Both the position numbers and the translations under genes were made by a program. Source: Sinomonas gamaensis (GTDB taxonomy: Bacteria; Actinomycetota; Actinomycetes; Actinomycetales; Micrococcaceae). Taken from it: DNA of 64,000 nt. Each line of letters starts with the position of its first letter. Within the stretch, counting starts at the first letter, position 1. The stretch covers positions 124,001 to 188,000 of the forward strand of contig NZ_SSCL01000004.1 in assembly GCF_005876955.1 (NCBI RefSeq), given 5' to 3'. Shown here piece by piece: positions 1 to 7,392 of this stretch. The notes under the pieces are model-generated. The model was not told where the DNA came from. It saw only the letters and a program-made list of their open reading frames with translations, and did not search any database.

Positions 1-136
1 GTGCGTCGTCTGGATGAAGTCGGTGTTGTGCATGGGGCCAGTCTGGCCCATCCCCGCCCCGGAATTGTCGCGTTACGACGGGTTAAGCCATCCTGCACTC
101 GCAGAAACCCGACAATTCCGCCCGGGGGCGGAGGGG

Positions 137-436
137 CTACGCGCGGTCCTCGTCGCCGAAGCCGGTCTGCGTGTGACCGCCGCTGTCCGAGGGGATCCCG
201 GCCGCGCCGGCCGTGCCCAGACCGATCCCCGATCCCCGGCGGCGGCGCTCGCGGTGCGCAGGCTCCTTCTTCGCTGTTCCGCCTTCGGTCTGCGGCTGGT
301 GGAGCAGCATGGACTCCTGGTTGTGGCCGTAGCCGTCGTCCTGGCTGTACCCCTCGCCGAGGCCGGGGTCGTCGCCGTAGACGGGCGTGTCCATGACGGC
401 TGGCTCTTCGCTGTCAGCGGGTTTGCTGGGTTCCAT
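137..436 (-). CDS. Small acidic hypothetical protein
   Basis: This open frame encodes 99 residues from the ATG at 436. I do not recognise a family. The sequence is hydrophilic and low in complexity: an acidic Gly/Asp/Tyr-rich first half, a basic patch (HRERRRRGSG, residues 61-70) and a Gly/Ala/Ser-rich acidic tail, with no membrane segment or signal peptide. It looks disordered. The frame stays open upstream to 604, but that part would run into the neighbouring promoter region, and the composition of the 436 product is more protein-like. No strong ribosome binding site is visible. The first 136 bases of the window show nothing I can support. Confidence 0.45.
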   Translation of the reverse strand: MEPSKPADSEEPAVMDTPVYGDDPGLGEGYSQDDGYGHNQESMLLHQPQTEGGTAKKEPAHRERRRRGSGIGLGTAGAAGIPSDSGGHTQTGFGDEDRA

Positions 437-548
437 GAGTGAACCGTAGGCACACGACGGCGGCCGCCGCCAGATATGTTCGCCCGCCGATGAAGTGGGT
501 TTGGGAGGACGGCCTTCCGGACCCTTGGACGTCCTAGTAGATTTCATC

Positions 549-562
549 GTGACGTGGATCAC
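549..562. promoter_or_regulatory. CRP/GlxR-like operator upstream of acyl-CoA synthetase
   Basis: GTGA-N6-TCAC, a perfect inverted repeat of the two half-sites, lies 32 bp before the acyl-CoA synthetase start. This is the core spacing of CRP-family (GlxR/Crp) sites. The wider TGTGA..TCACA form is not complete, so regulator identity is inferred. Confidence 0.4.
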
Positions 563-593
563 TTGGGCTGAGTTTCGTTGCGGGAGGCGCAGC

Positions 594-2309
594 ATGACAG
601 TCACCGACGACTTCAGGGCCGCGCGCGACCGGCTCCTTGAGCTGCGCGAGGACTACGGGAAGGCGCTCGCGGAGTTCGAGTGGCCGCGCTTCGAGGAATT
701 CAACTTCGCCACGGACTGGTTCGACGCGCTCGCCGCCGATCCCGAGCGGGGTTCGGAGCCCGCGCTGGTGATCGTCGAGGAGGACGGCAGCTCGACGCGC
801 CGCACCTTCGCCGACCTCGCCGAGGCGTCGCGGCGCGCCGCTTCCTGGCTCAAGGACCAGGGCGTGCAGCGCGGCGACCACGTCATCATCATGCTCGGCA
901 ACCAGGTAGAGCTGTGGGAGCTCATCCTTGCCTGCATCCGGCTCGGCGCCGTCATGATTCCGACGACGACCCTCATGGGCCCGCGCGACCTGCAAGACCG
1001 GGTGGACCGCGGCGCGGCGCGGTGGGCCGTCGTCGCCCGCGCCCACCTCGAGAGGTTCGACGACGTCGACGGCGACTACACGCTCATCAGCGTCGGCGGC
1101 GCCTCGGAGGGCGGTCACCCGGTGCTCGATTACTCCGGGGCCGCGGCCGCTGCACCCGATTTCGCCCCCGACGGCCCCACCCGCGCGGACGAGACCCTCC
1201 TCCTCTACTTCACATCCGGCACCACGTCCAAGCCGAAGCTCGTGGAGCACACGCACACCTCGTATCCCGTGGGGCACCTCTCGACGATGTACTGGATTGG
1301 GCTTGAGCCGGGAGACGTGCACCTGAACGTCGCCTCGCCGGGCTGGGCGAAGCACGCGTGGTCGAACGTGTTCGCGCCGTGGATCGCGGAGGCCACGGTG
1401 TTCATCTACAACTACGCACGGTTCGACGCCCCGGCCCTCCTGGAGCAGATGGGACGCGAGGGCGTCACGAGCTTCTGTGCGCCCCCGACCGTGTGGCGGA
1501 TGCTCATCCAGACCGACCTCACTCAGCTCGCAACCCCGCCCCGCAAGGCCGTCTCCGCGGGCGAGCCCCTCAACGCCGAGGTCATCGACCAGGTGAAGCA
1601 CGCCTGGGGCCTGACGATCCGGGACGGCTTCGGCCAGACCGAGACCACCGTGCAGGTCGCCAACACGCCCGGCCAACCCGTCACCGCCGGTGCGATGGGG
1701 CGCCCGCTCCCGGGCTACGACGTCGTCCTCGTTGACCCCGCGACGGGTGAGGAGACGGACGACGGCGAGATCTGCCTCCGCCTCGACCCCCGACCTGTGG
1801 GGCTCATGGCGGGGTACCACGCCGACCCCGAGCGCACCGCCGAGGCCTTCCGCGGCGGCTACTACCACACCGGCGACATGGCGCGGCGGGATGCCGACGG
1901 CGTCATCACCTATGTGGGCCGCGGCGACGATGTCTTCAAGTCCTCGGACTATCGGCTCTCGCCCTTCGAGCTTGAGAGCGTGCTGATCGAGCATCCCGCG
2001 GTCGCGGAGGCCGCCGTCGTGCCGTCCCCCGATCCGGTGCGGCTCTCGGTGCCCAAGGCGTTCGTGGTGCTCGCGCCAGGCTACTCGCCCGGGCCGGAGC
2101 TCGCGGAGGAGATCCTGGGTTATTGCCGGGACCATCTCGCGCCGTTCAAGCGCATCCGGCGGCTGGAATTCAGCGACCTGCCCAAGACGATCTCCGGCAA
2201 GATCCGGCGGGTCGAACTCCGCCACGCCGAGGAGGCGAGGCAGTCGGCGACGAGCGGGAGCGCCGGCGTCGAATACTCGGAAGCGGATTTCCCCAGCCTC
2301 AAGGGGTAG
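594..2309 (+). CDS. AMP-forming acyl-CoA synthetase (medium-chain acyl-CoA ligase type)
   Basis: A 571-residue adenylate-forming enzyme that would activate a carboxylic acid with ATP and couple it to CoA. The family signatures are all present: P-loop YFTSGTTSKPK at 205-215, DGFGQTET at 344-351, HTGD at 425-428, and C-terminal KTISGK at 531-536, whose last lysine (K536) is the adenylation lysine. Overall layout matches medium-chain or aromatic acyl-CoA ligases; the substrate cannot be read from sequence. The ATG at 594 follows GGGAGG at a good distance, so the longer upstream frame from 495 is rejected. The MarR-type gene 2 bp downstream is probably cotranscribed and may sense the substrate or its CoA ester. 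A CRP-like site lies upstream. Confidence 0.88.
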   Translation: MTVTDDFRAARDRLLELREDYGKALAEFEWPRFEEFNFATDWFDALAADPERGSEPALVIVEEDGSSTRRTFADLAEASRRAASWLKDQGVQRGDHVIIMLGNQVELWELILACIRLGAVMIPTTTLMGPRDLQDRVDRGAARWAVVARAHLERFDDVDGDYTLISVGGASEGGHPVLDYSGAAAAAPDFAPDGPTRADETLLLYFTSGTTSKPKLVEHTHTSYPVGHLSTMYWIGLEPGDVHLNVASPGWAKHAWSNVFAPWIAEATVFIYNYARFDAPALLEQMGREGVTSFCAPPTVWRMLIQTDLTQLATPPRKAVSAGEPLNAEVIDQVKHAWGLTIRDGFGQTETTVQVANTPGQPVTAGAMGRPLPGYDVVLVDPATGEETDDGEICLRLDPRPVGLMAGYHADPERTAEAFRGGYYHTGDMARRDADGVITYVGRGDDVFKSSDYRLSPFELESVLIEHPAVAEAAVVPSPDPVRLSVPKAFVVLAPGYSPGPELAEEILGYCRDHLAPFKRIRRLEFSDLPKTISGKIRRVELRHAEEARQSATSGSAGVEYSEADFPSLKG

Positions 2310-2311
2310 AC

Positions 2312-2821
2312 ATGGGCGGACCGCTGCCGCGCGACCCCATCGCCGACGCGCAGCGCAACTGGGAGCAGCACGGGTGGGGCGAGGTCGCCGCGCCCATGGC
2401 CGCGATCACGGCGATCATGCGGACGCAGCAGATCCTGCTCGGGCGGATCGAGGACGTGCTCCGGCCGTTCGGACTCACGTTCGCGCGGTACGAGCTACTG
2501 GCCCTGCTGAGCTTCGCGCGCGACGGTTCGCTCCCCATGAGCCGGGCCAGCGCTCTGCTGCAGGTTCACCCGACCTCGGTGACGAACGCCGTCGACCGCC
2601 TCGAGGCGGCCGGGCTCGTCGAGCGTGCGCCGCACCCCACGGACGGGCGCACCACCCTGGTGACGCTGACGGACGCCGGGCGGCGGGTTGCCGGGCGGGC
2701 GACGGCGGCACTCAACACCGAGGTCTTCGCCCGGTCGGGCTTCACGGACGACGACGTGGAGCACCTTATTCGGGTGCTCCACGGCTTCCGGCGGCGCGCG
2801 GGGGACTTCCTCGACCCGTGA
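2312..2821 (+). CDS. MarR-family transcriptional regulator
   Basis: A 169-residue winged-helix regulator. The MarR domain covers roughly residues 30-165: helix-turn-helix around RASALLQVHPTSVTNAVDRL, then the wing with the typical DGRTTLVTLTDAGRR. The ATG at 2312 begins 2 bp after the acyl-CoA synthetase stop, so the two genes form a translationally linked pair. MarR proteins next to acyl-CoA ligases commonly repress the ligase until an aromatic or fatty acid or its CoA thioester binds; that role here is inference. The gene ends 13 bp from the convergent mmsB stop. Confidence 0.88.
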   Translation: MGGPLPRDPIADAQRNWEQHGWGEVAAPMAAITAIMRTQQILLGRIEDVLRPFGLTFARYELLALLSFARDGSLPMSRASALLQVHPTSVTNAVDRLEAAGLVERAPHPTDGRTTLVTLTDAGRRVAGRATAALNTEVFARSGFTDDDVEHLIRVLHGFRRRAGDFLDP

Positions 2822-2834
2822 CCCTCTCTGTACT

Positions 2835-3743
2835 TCAGCGGTTGGAGCGGTCCCGGATGTCGTTGATGATGCCGGAGAAGTCGCGCTGGGCGCCGCCGTG
2901 CTCGAGGAAATCGTCGTACATCTTTGCGGCGAGTGGGCCGATCTGGGCTGCGACCCCGGTGCTTTCGATGGCTTGGAGCGCGAGGTGGAGGTCCTTCGCC
3001 ATGAGGGCGCCGGTGAAGCCGGGCTCGTAGTTGCGGTTCGCGGGGCTCGTGGGGACAGGGCCGGGAACCGGGCAGTTGGTGGTGAGCGCCCAGCACTGGC
3101 CGGAGGCGTGGGCTGCGACGTCGAAGAGGACTTCGTCGGTGATTCCGAGCTTCTCGCCGAGGACGAAGGCCTCGCACACGGCGATCATCGAGGCGCCCAA
3201 GATCATGTTGTTGCAGACCTTCGCGGCTTGGCCCGACCCGTGACCGCCGCAATGCACCACCCGCTTGCCCATGAGCTCAAGGAGGGGGCGCACCTGGTCG
3301 AAGTCGCCGTCGTCCGCTCCGACCATGAAGGTGAGGGTTGCGGCCTCGGCGCCCACCACGCCCCCCGACACGGGTGCGTCGACGAAGCGGTGACCTGCGT
3401 CGGTGGCGGCTGCAGCAGCCTCGCGCGCCTCGTCGACGTTGATGGTCGAGCAGTCCAGGAACAGCGTCCCCGGCGCCGCGCCTGCGAGCAGGCCCTTCTG
3501 GCCCTCCGTCCCGCGGTAGAGGTCGAGCACCTGCTGGCCCGCCTGGAGCATCGTCAGAACGATCGACGCACCCTCCGCGGCCTCTTGCGCCGAGCCGGCC
3601 ACCTCGACACCGCGCGCGCGGGCAGCCTCCGCCGCCGCAGGGAACGGATCAAAGCCAAGCACCTCGATGCCCGCCTTGACGAGGTTCCCCGCCATGGGGC
3701 CGCCCATGTGCCCGAGGCCGAGGAAGGCGATTCGACCGGTCAT
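2835..3743 (-). CDS. mmsB: 3-hydroxyisobutyrate dehydrogenase
   Basis: A 302-residue beta-hydroxyacid dehydrogenase that oxidises 3-hydroxyisobutyrate to methylmalonate semialdehyde with NAD in valine breakdown. The N-terminus carries the Rossmann motif GLGHMGGPMAGN (9-20); the substrate-binding signature DAPVSGG is at 122-128; GQAAKVCNN places the catalytic lysine at K175 and its partner asparagine at N179. It starts 5 bp after mmsA, whose product consumes the semialdehyde, so they form one operon. The tartronate semialdehyde reductase later in the window (60017-60895) is a paralogue, but the pairing with mmsA supports this assignment. Confidence 0.9.
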   Translation of the reverse strand: MTGRIAFLGLGHMGGPMAGNLVKAGIEVLGFDPFPAAAEAARARGVEVAGSAQEAAEGASIVLTMLQAGQQVLDLYRGTEGQKGLLAGAAPGTLFLDCSTINVDEAREAAAAATDAGHRFVDAPVSGGVVGAEAATLTFMVGADDGDFDQVRPLLELMGKRVVHCGGHGSGQAAKVCNNMILGASMIAVCEAFVLGEKLGITDEVLFDVAAHASGQCWALTTNCPVPGPVPTSPANRNYEPGFTGALMAKDLHLALQAIESTGVAAQIGPLAAKMYDDFLEHGGAQRDFSGIINDIRDRSNR

Positions 3744-3748
3744 CTCCG

Positions 3749-5248
3749 CTAGCTCCCTTCCGGCATCACGAAGTGCGCGCCCTGACGGATGCCCGAGGGC
3801 CAGCGGCTCGTGACGGTCTTGGTCTTCGTGTAGAAACGGAACGCGTCGGCGCCGTGCTGGTTGAGGTCGCCGAAACCGGAGGCCTTCCAGCCGCCGAAGG
3901 TGTAATAGGCGATCGGGACCGGGATGGGAACGTTGACTCCGACCATCCCCACTTCGACGCGGCTCGCGAAGTCCCGTGCGGAGTCACCGTCGCGCGTGAA
4001 GATCGCGACGCCGTTGCCGTACTGGTTCTCGCTGCAGAGCCGCAGGGCTTCCTCGTAGTCGTCGGCGCGGACCACGCTGAGCACGGGGCCGAAGATTTCG
4101 TCGCGGTAGATCCGCATCTCGGGCGTGACGCGGTCGAACAGGGTGGGGCCGACCCAGAAGCCGTCCTCGTAGCCCTCGACCTTCAGGCCCCGGCCGTCCG
4201 TCACGAGCGCGGCGCCCTCCTCAACGCCCGAGGCGATGTAGCCCTCGATGCGTTCCTTCGCCATCGGCGTGACGACCGGACCGAAGTCGCTGTCCCTGTC
4301 CAGGCTCGGGCCCACCCGGAGGTCCTTGATGCGCTCCTGCAGCGCCCCGATGAGCCTTTCCGCTGTCTCCTCACCCACGGGAACCGCGACCGAGATGGCC
4401 ATGCACCGCTCGCCCGCGGAGCCGTAGCCCGCGCCGATGAGGGCATCGGCGGCCATGTCGAGGTCCGCGTCGGGCATGATCACCATGTGATTCTTCGCGC
4501 CGCCGAAGCACTGGGCGCGCTTGCCGTGAGCGGCGGCCGTCGCGTAGATGTACTGGGCGATCGGTGTCGATCCCACGAAGCCGACCGCCTTCACACGCGG
4601 GTCTTCGAGCAGGGTGTCCACGGCTTCCTTGTCGCCGTTGATCACGTTGAAGACACCGTCGGGAAGCCCGGCCTCCGTCAGCAGCTCGGCAAGCCGGAGC
4701 GGAACCGACGGGTCCCGTTCCGACGGCTTGAGGATGAAGGCGTTTCCCGCCGCGAGGGCCGGCCCCGACTGCCACAGCGGGATCATGGCGGGGAAGTTGA
4801 AAGGCGTCATCCCCGCGACGACCCCGAGGGGTTGGCGCAACGAGTGGACGTCGATTCCCTGGCCCACGCTGTCCGAGAACTCGCCCTTCAGCAGGTGAGG
4901 CGCGCCGGCTGAGAACTCGACCACCTCGATGCCGCGCTGCACGTCGCTCTTGGAGTCCGCAAGCGTCTTCCCGTGCTCGCGGGAAAGGAGTTCGGCGAGT
5001 TCATCGATGTGCTGGTTCACGAGGTCGACGAACTTGAGCAGGATCCGCGCGCGGCGCTGCGGGTTGAGCGCCGCCCATTCCTGCTGGCCCTTCTCCGCGC
5101 TGGCGATGGCGGTTCGCACCTCGTCGGCGCCTGCAAACGGCACTCGGCCCTGGACCTGACCGGCGCAGGGGTCGTAGATGTCCCCGTACCTTCCGGACGT
5201 GCCTTCGACCCGTTGCCCTCCGATGTAGTGGGAAAGCTCGTACACCAC
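3749..5248 (-). CDS. mmsA: Methylmalonate-semialdehyde dehydrogenase (CoA-acylating)
   Basis: A 499-residue aldehyde dehydrogenase that converts methylmalonate semialdehyde to propionyl-CoA, closing valine (and part of thymine or inositol) degradation. Visible features are TPFNFP (148-153, N151 in the oxyanion site) and the nucleophile C282 in GERCMA; the length matches the family. I place the start at GTG 5248: AAGGAG lies 8 nt upstream, and the product begins with the usual YELSHYIGG. The frame stays open to 5566 only because the 21-bp repeat upstream is a multiple of three; that extension encodes PTSAAH repeats and is not credible. It is the first gene of the mmsA-mmsB operon. Confidence 0.92.
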   Translation of the reverse strand: MVYELSHYIGGQRVEGTSGRYGDIYDPCAGQVQGRVPFAGADEVRTAIASAEKGQQEWAALNPQRRARILLKFVDLVNQHIDELAELLSREHGKTLADSKSDVQRGIEVVEFSAGAPHLLKGEFSDSVGQGIDVHSLRQPLGVVAGMTPFNFPAMIPLWQSGPALAAGNAFILKPSERDPSVPLRLAELLTEAGLPDGVFNVINGDKEAVDTLLEDPRVKAVGFVGSTPIAQYIYATAAAHGKRAQCFGGAKNHMVIMPDADLDMAADALIGAGYGSAGERCMAISVAVPVGEETAERLIGALQERIKDLRVGPSLDRDSDFGPVVTPMAKERIEGYIASGVEEGAALVTDGRGLKVEGYEDGFWVGPTLFDRVTPEMRIYRDEIFGPVLSVVRADDYEEALRLCSENQYGNGVAIFTRDGDSARDFASRVEVGMVGVNVPIPVPIAYYTFGGWKASGFGDLNQHGADAFRFYTKTKTVTSRWPSGIRQGAHFVMPEGS

Positions 5249-5343
5249 GACGAACGCTCCTTCGCATCCAGTCCGGCTGTGATCCACGTCTCTTTGGCGG
5301 GACCTAGGACCGAACATACTCGGACTTCCAACTAGTTTCCAGA

Positions 5344-5553
5344 CCGCTGAGGTCGGGTGGTGCGCCGCTGAGGTCGGGTGGTGTGCCGCTGAGGTCGGGG
5401 GGTGCGCCGCTGAGGTCGGGCGGTGTGCCGCTGAAGTCGGGTGGTGTGGTGCCGAGGTCGGGGGGTGCGCCGCTGAGGTCGGGGGGTGCGCCGCTGAGGT
5501 CGGGCGGTGTGCCGCTGAAGTCGGGCGGTGTGCCGCTGAAGTCGGGGGTGTGT
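5344..5553. repeat. Tandem 21-bp repeat array, 10 units
   Basis: Ten head-to-tail copies of a 21-bp unit close to CCGCTGAGGTCGGGTGGTGYG, differing at a few positions (GAG/GAA, GGG/GGT/GGC), fill the region upstream of mmsA. The core is the reverse complement of the unit in the second array just downstream (5626-5811). Together with flanking bases they make up the gene-free stretch 5249-5837; I see no gene in it. Between mmsA and this array, 5249-5343 should contain the mmsA promoter, but I cannot define its -10 and -35 boxes. Confidence 0.95.
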
Positions 5554-5625
5554 GCTGTCGCTGCATCCGTATGCCCGTCCTTAGGCACGACGACGACCGG
5601 CAGCTATCGTCTGGAAATCGCCGCC

Positions 5626-5811
5626 GGGGTGATCTCGGCGTCGCGGGACCCGACTTCGGCGTTAGGGCGGGGTGATCTCGGCGTCAGGCGGGGTGATTTC
5701 GGCGTCGCGGGACCCGACTTCAGCGTCAGGCGGGGTGATCTCGGCGTCAGGCGGGGTGATCTCGGCGTCGCGGGACCCGACTTCGGCGTCAGGCCGGGTG
5801 ATCTCGGCGTC
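5626..5811. repeat. Interspersed 19-24 bp repeat array (two alternating modules)
   Basis: Nine units alternate between two modules, GGGGTGATCTCGGCGTC and GGGACCCGACTTCGGCGTC, joined by CGC or AGGC linkers. Both share the TCGGCGTC end. The CCCGACTTCGGCG core matches the 21-bp array upstream in the opposite orientation. The array ends about 25 bp before the aztA stop codon and has no coding potential that I believe. Confidence 0.9.
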
Positions 5812-5837
5812 GAACGGGTCGTCCCGCTTTTGGGCTC

Positions 5838-6479
5838 TCAGGAGAGGACGACGCCTCGTTCCAGCCGGATGACGTGGTCAGCTGCCGCGATGTCGGCACC
5901 ATCATGGGTGACGCAGAGGACAGCGGTGCCGCGAGCGGCCTCCTCGGCGAGGATTCGGCGGGCACGCTCCTGACTCTCGGAGTCAAGCCCCGCGGAGGGT
6001 TCGTCCAGAATGAGGATCTCAGCTGAGCGCGCGAGCCCCTGGGCGAGCAGGACCCGTTGGCGCTGGCCGCCCGAGAGGGCTGAGAAGGGGCGACGCTCAA
6101 GTCCGTCCATCTCCACCCGCGCGATTGCCTGGCGCACCGCCCGAGCTCGCGCGCAGGCGGCCAGCCGGCCGCGCCGATACCGCCGGTCACCCCACGTGCC
6201 CATCGTGACCACATCACGGACGGTGACAGAGAGCGCTTCGGGCACCGCAGGCCGTTGCACGACGAGGGCGACATCCGCGGCTCGTTCAACGACACCTCTG
6301 TGCGGGCTGCGCACTCCCGAAAGAAGTTCCACGAGAGTGGATTTGCCCGCGCCGTTAGGGCCGACCAGTGCGGTCACAGCGCCCCAAGGGATCTCAACGC
6401 TCACACGCTCGAGCACCTTGTTGCCACCGAAGGCGTAGAACAGGCCCTCTGCACGGATCGCTGGGTGCAGTCCGGTCAT
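5838..6479 (-). CDS. aztA: Zinc ABC transporter ATP-binding protein
   Basis: A 213-residue ABC ATPase that would power zinc import through the AztB permease. Walker A GPNGAGKST is at 40-48, the signature LSGGQ at 135-139, and Walker B ILILDEP at 155-161 with the following H-loop THD. The ATG at 6479 follows GAAGGGAA; the frame extends upstream to 7265, but only as a shadow of aztB. It is divergent from aztB across a Zur-like operator, and its partners (permease, binding protein, chaperones) lie on the other arm. Znu/Mnt-type cation ATPases look similar, so the Azt label rests on the AztD-type genes alongside. Confidence 0.85.
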   Translation of the reverse strand: MTGLHPAIRAEGLFYAFGGNKVLERVSVEIPWGAVTALVGPNGAGKSTLVELLSGVRSPHRGVVERAADVALVVQRPAVPEALSVTVRDVVTMGTWGDRRYRRGRLAACARARAVRQAIARVEMDGLERRPFSALSGGQRQRVLLAQGLARSAEILILDEPSAGLDSESQERARRILAEEAARGTAVLCVTHDGADIAAADHVIRLERGVVLS

Positions 6480-6496
6480 TCTGATTCCCTTCGTTT

Positions 6497-6514
6497 TGAT
6501 AATGATTCTTATTA
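6497..6514. promoter_or_regulatory. Zur/Fur-like operator in aztA-aztB divergent region
   Basis: An AT-rich site TGATAATGATTCTTATTA with TAAT..ATTA symmetry stands out in this GC-rich sequence and lies in the 52 bp between the aztA start (6479) and the proposed aztB start (6532). It resembles Zur and Fur boxes (TGATAATGAT..). Placed here, it could control both arms by zinc. Confidence 0.6.
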
Positions 6515-6531
6515 ATCTTAGACTCTCGGTT

Positions 6532-7392
6532 ATGCCCTCGCTCGCCGAACCTCCGGTCGCCGACTTCCTCGTGCGCGCTCTGGCCGGCGGACTGCTGGCT
6601 GCGCTGATCTGCGGGGTCGTGGGCACGTGGGTGGTCATCCGCGGGATGGCCTTCTTCGGAGAGGCGATCGGCCATGGAATGTTGCCCGGCGTCGCCGTCG
6701 CAACCGTGCTCGGCATGCCGGTCCTCGCCGGTGGTGCCCTCAGCGCAGTGGCGATGAGCGTGCTGATTGGGCTCCTGCAGCGGCGCGGCCGGCTCTCATA
6801 CGACACGAGCATCGGACTTCTGTTTGTCGGAATGCTCTCGCTCGGGGTCATCGTCGTCTCGCACTCCCGCAGTTTCGCGAGAGACGCCACTGTCATGCTG
6901 TTCGGCGACATTCTTGCGATCGGCATGACCGAGATCCTCGTACTAGCGGTGACGGCCGCGCTGACGGTAGCGGTCGCCGTCGCCTTCCATCGGTCGTTCG
7001 TGGCCGCAGCGTTCGATGTCCGGATTGCGCAGGCTCTCGGGCTCCGGCCGCAGCTCGCGAAACTGCTGCAGGTGGGCTTGGTCACGCTGGCCGTCGTGGC
7101 GTCGTACAAGGCCGTGGGGTCACTCTTGGTGGTCGGCCTCCTGCTCGCGCCGGCGGTGGCGGCGAGTCCCTGGACCACCCGCATCCCTCTCAGGATGTGC
7201 GCCGCCGTCGGATTTGGTGGGGCCGCCGTCGTTGTCGGTCTGCTCGTCTCCTGGTACGCGAACACTGCCGCGGGCGCCTCGATCGCCGCGTTGGCGATCC
7301 TCCTCGCGCTCTCCTCCGCCGTTGCGCATCGGCTTTGGGAGCGCGTCCGAATTCAGCCGCCGATCGACCGCAAGAGGGAAAGGCACCAATGA
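6532..7392 (+). CDS. aztB: Zinc ABC transporter permease
   Basis: A 286-residue integral membrane protein of the ABC-3 family, with about eight hydrophobic segments, that forms the channel for zinc import with AztA. Typical ABC-3 segments are seen around RGMAFFGEAIGHGMLPG and SLLVVGLLLAPA. An upstream in-frame ATG at 6496 would put the Zur-like box inside the gene, so I prefer the ATG at 6532, which leaves a very short or absent leader. Its stop overlaps the next start as ATGA (7389-7392), indicating translational coupling in the operon aztB-aztD1-aztC-aztD2. Confidence 0.85.
   Translation: MPSLAEPPVADFLVRALAGGLLAALICGVVGTWVVIRGMAFFGEAIGHGMLPGVAVATVLGMPVLAGGALSAVAMSVLIGLLQRRGRLSYDTSIGLLFVGMLSLGVIVVSHSRSFARDATVMLFGDILAIGMTEILVLAVTAALTVAVAVAFHRSFVAAAFDVRIAQALGLRPQLAKLLQVGLVTLAVVASYKAVGSLLVVGLLLAPAVAASPWTTRIPLRMCAAVGFGGAAVVVGLLVSWYANTAAGASIAALAILLALSSAVAHRLWERVRIQPPIDRKRERHQ

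Noticed and set aside
534-2225. 563-codon minus-strand frame opposite the acyl-CoA synthetase
   Set aside because: The plus strand carries all adenylate-forming motifs; the minus frame is a composition artefact.
5249-5566. N-terminal extension of mmsA by 106 residues
   Set aside because: It consists of the 21-bp repeat translated as PTSAAH units; a strong ribosome binding site and the family N-terminus begin at 5248.
5344-5811. CRISPR array
   Set aside because: Repeats are directly adjacent without unique spacers, and no cas genes are near.
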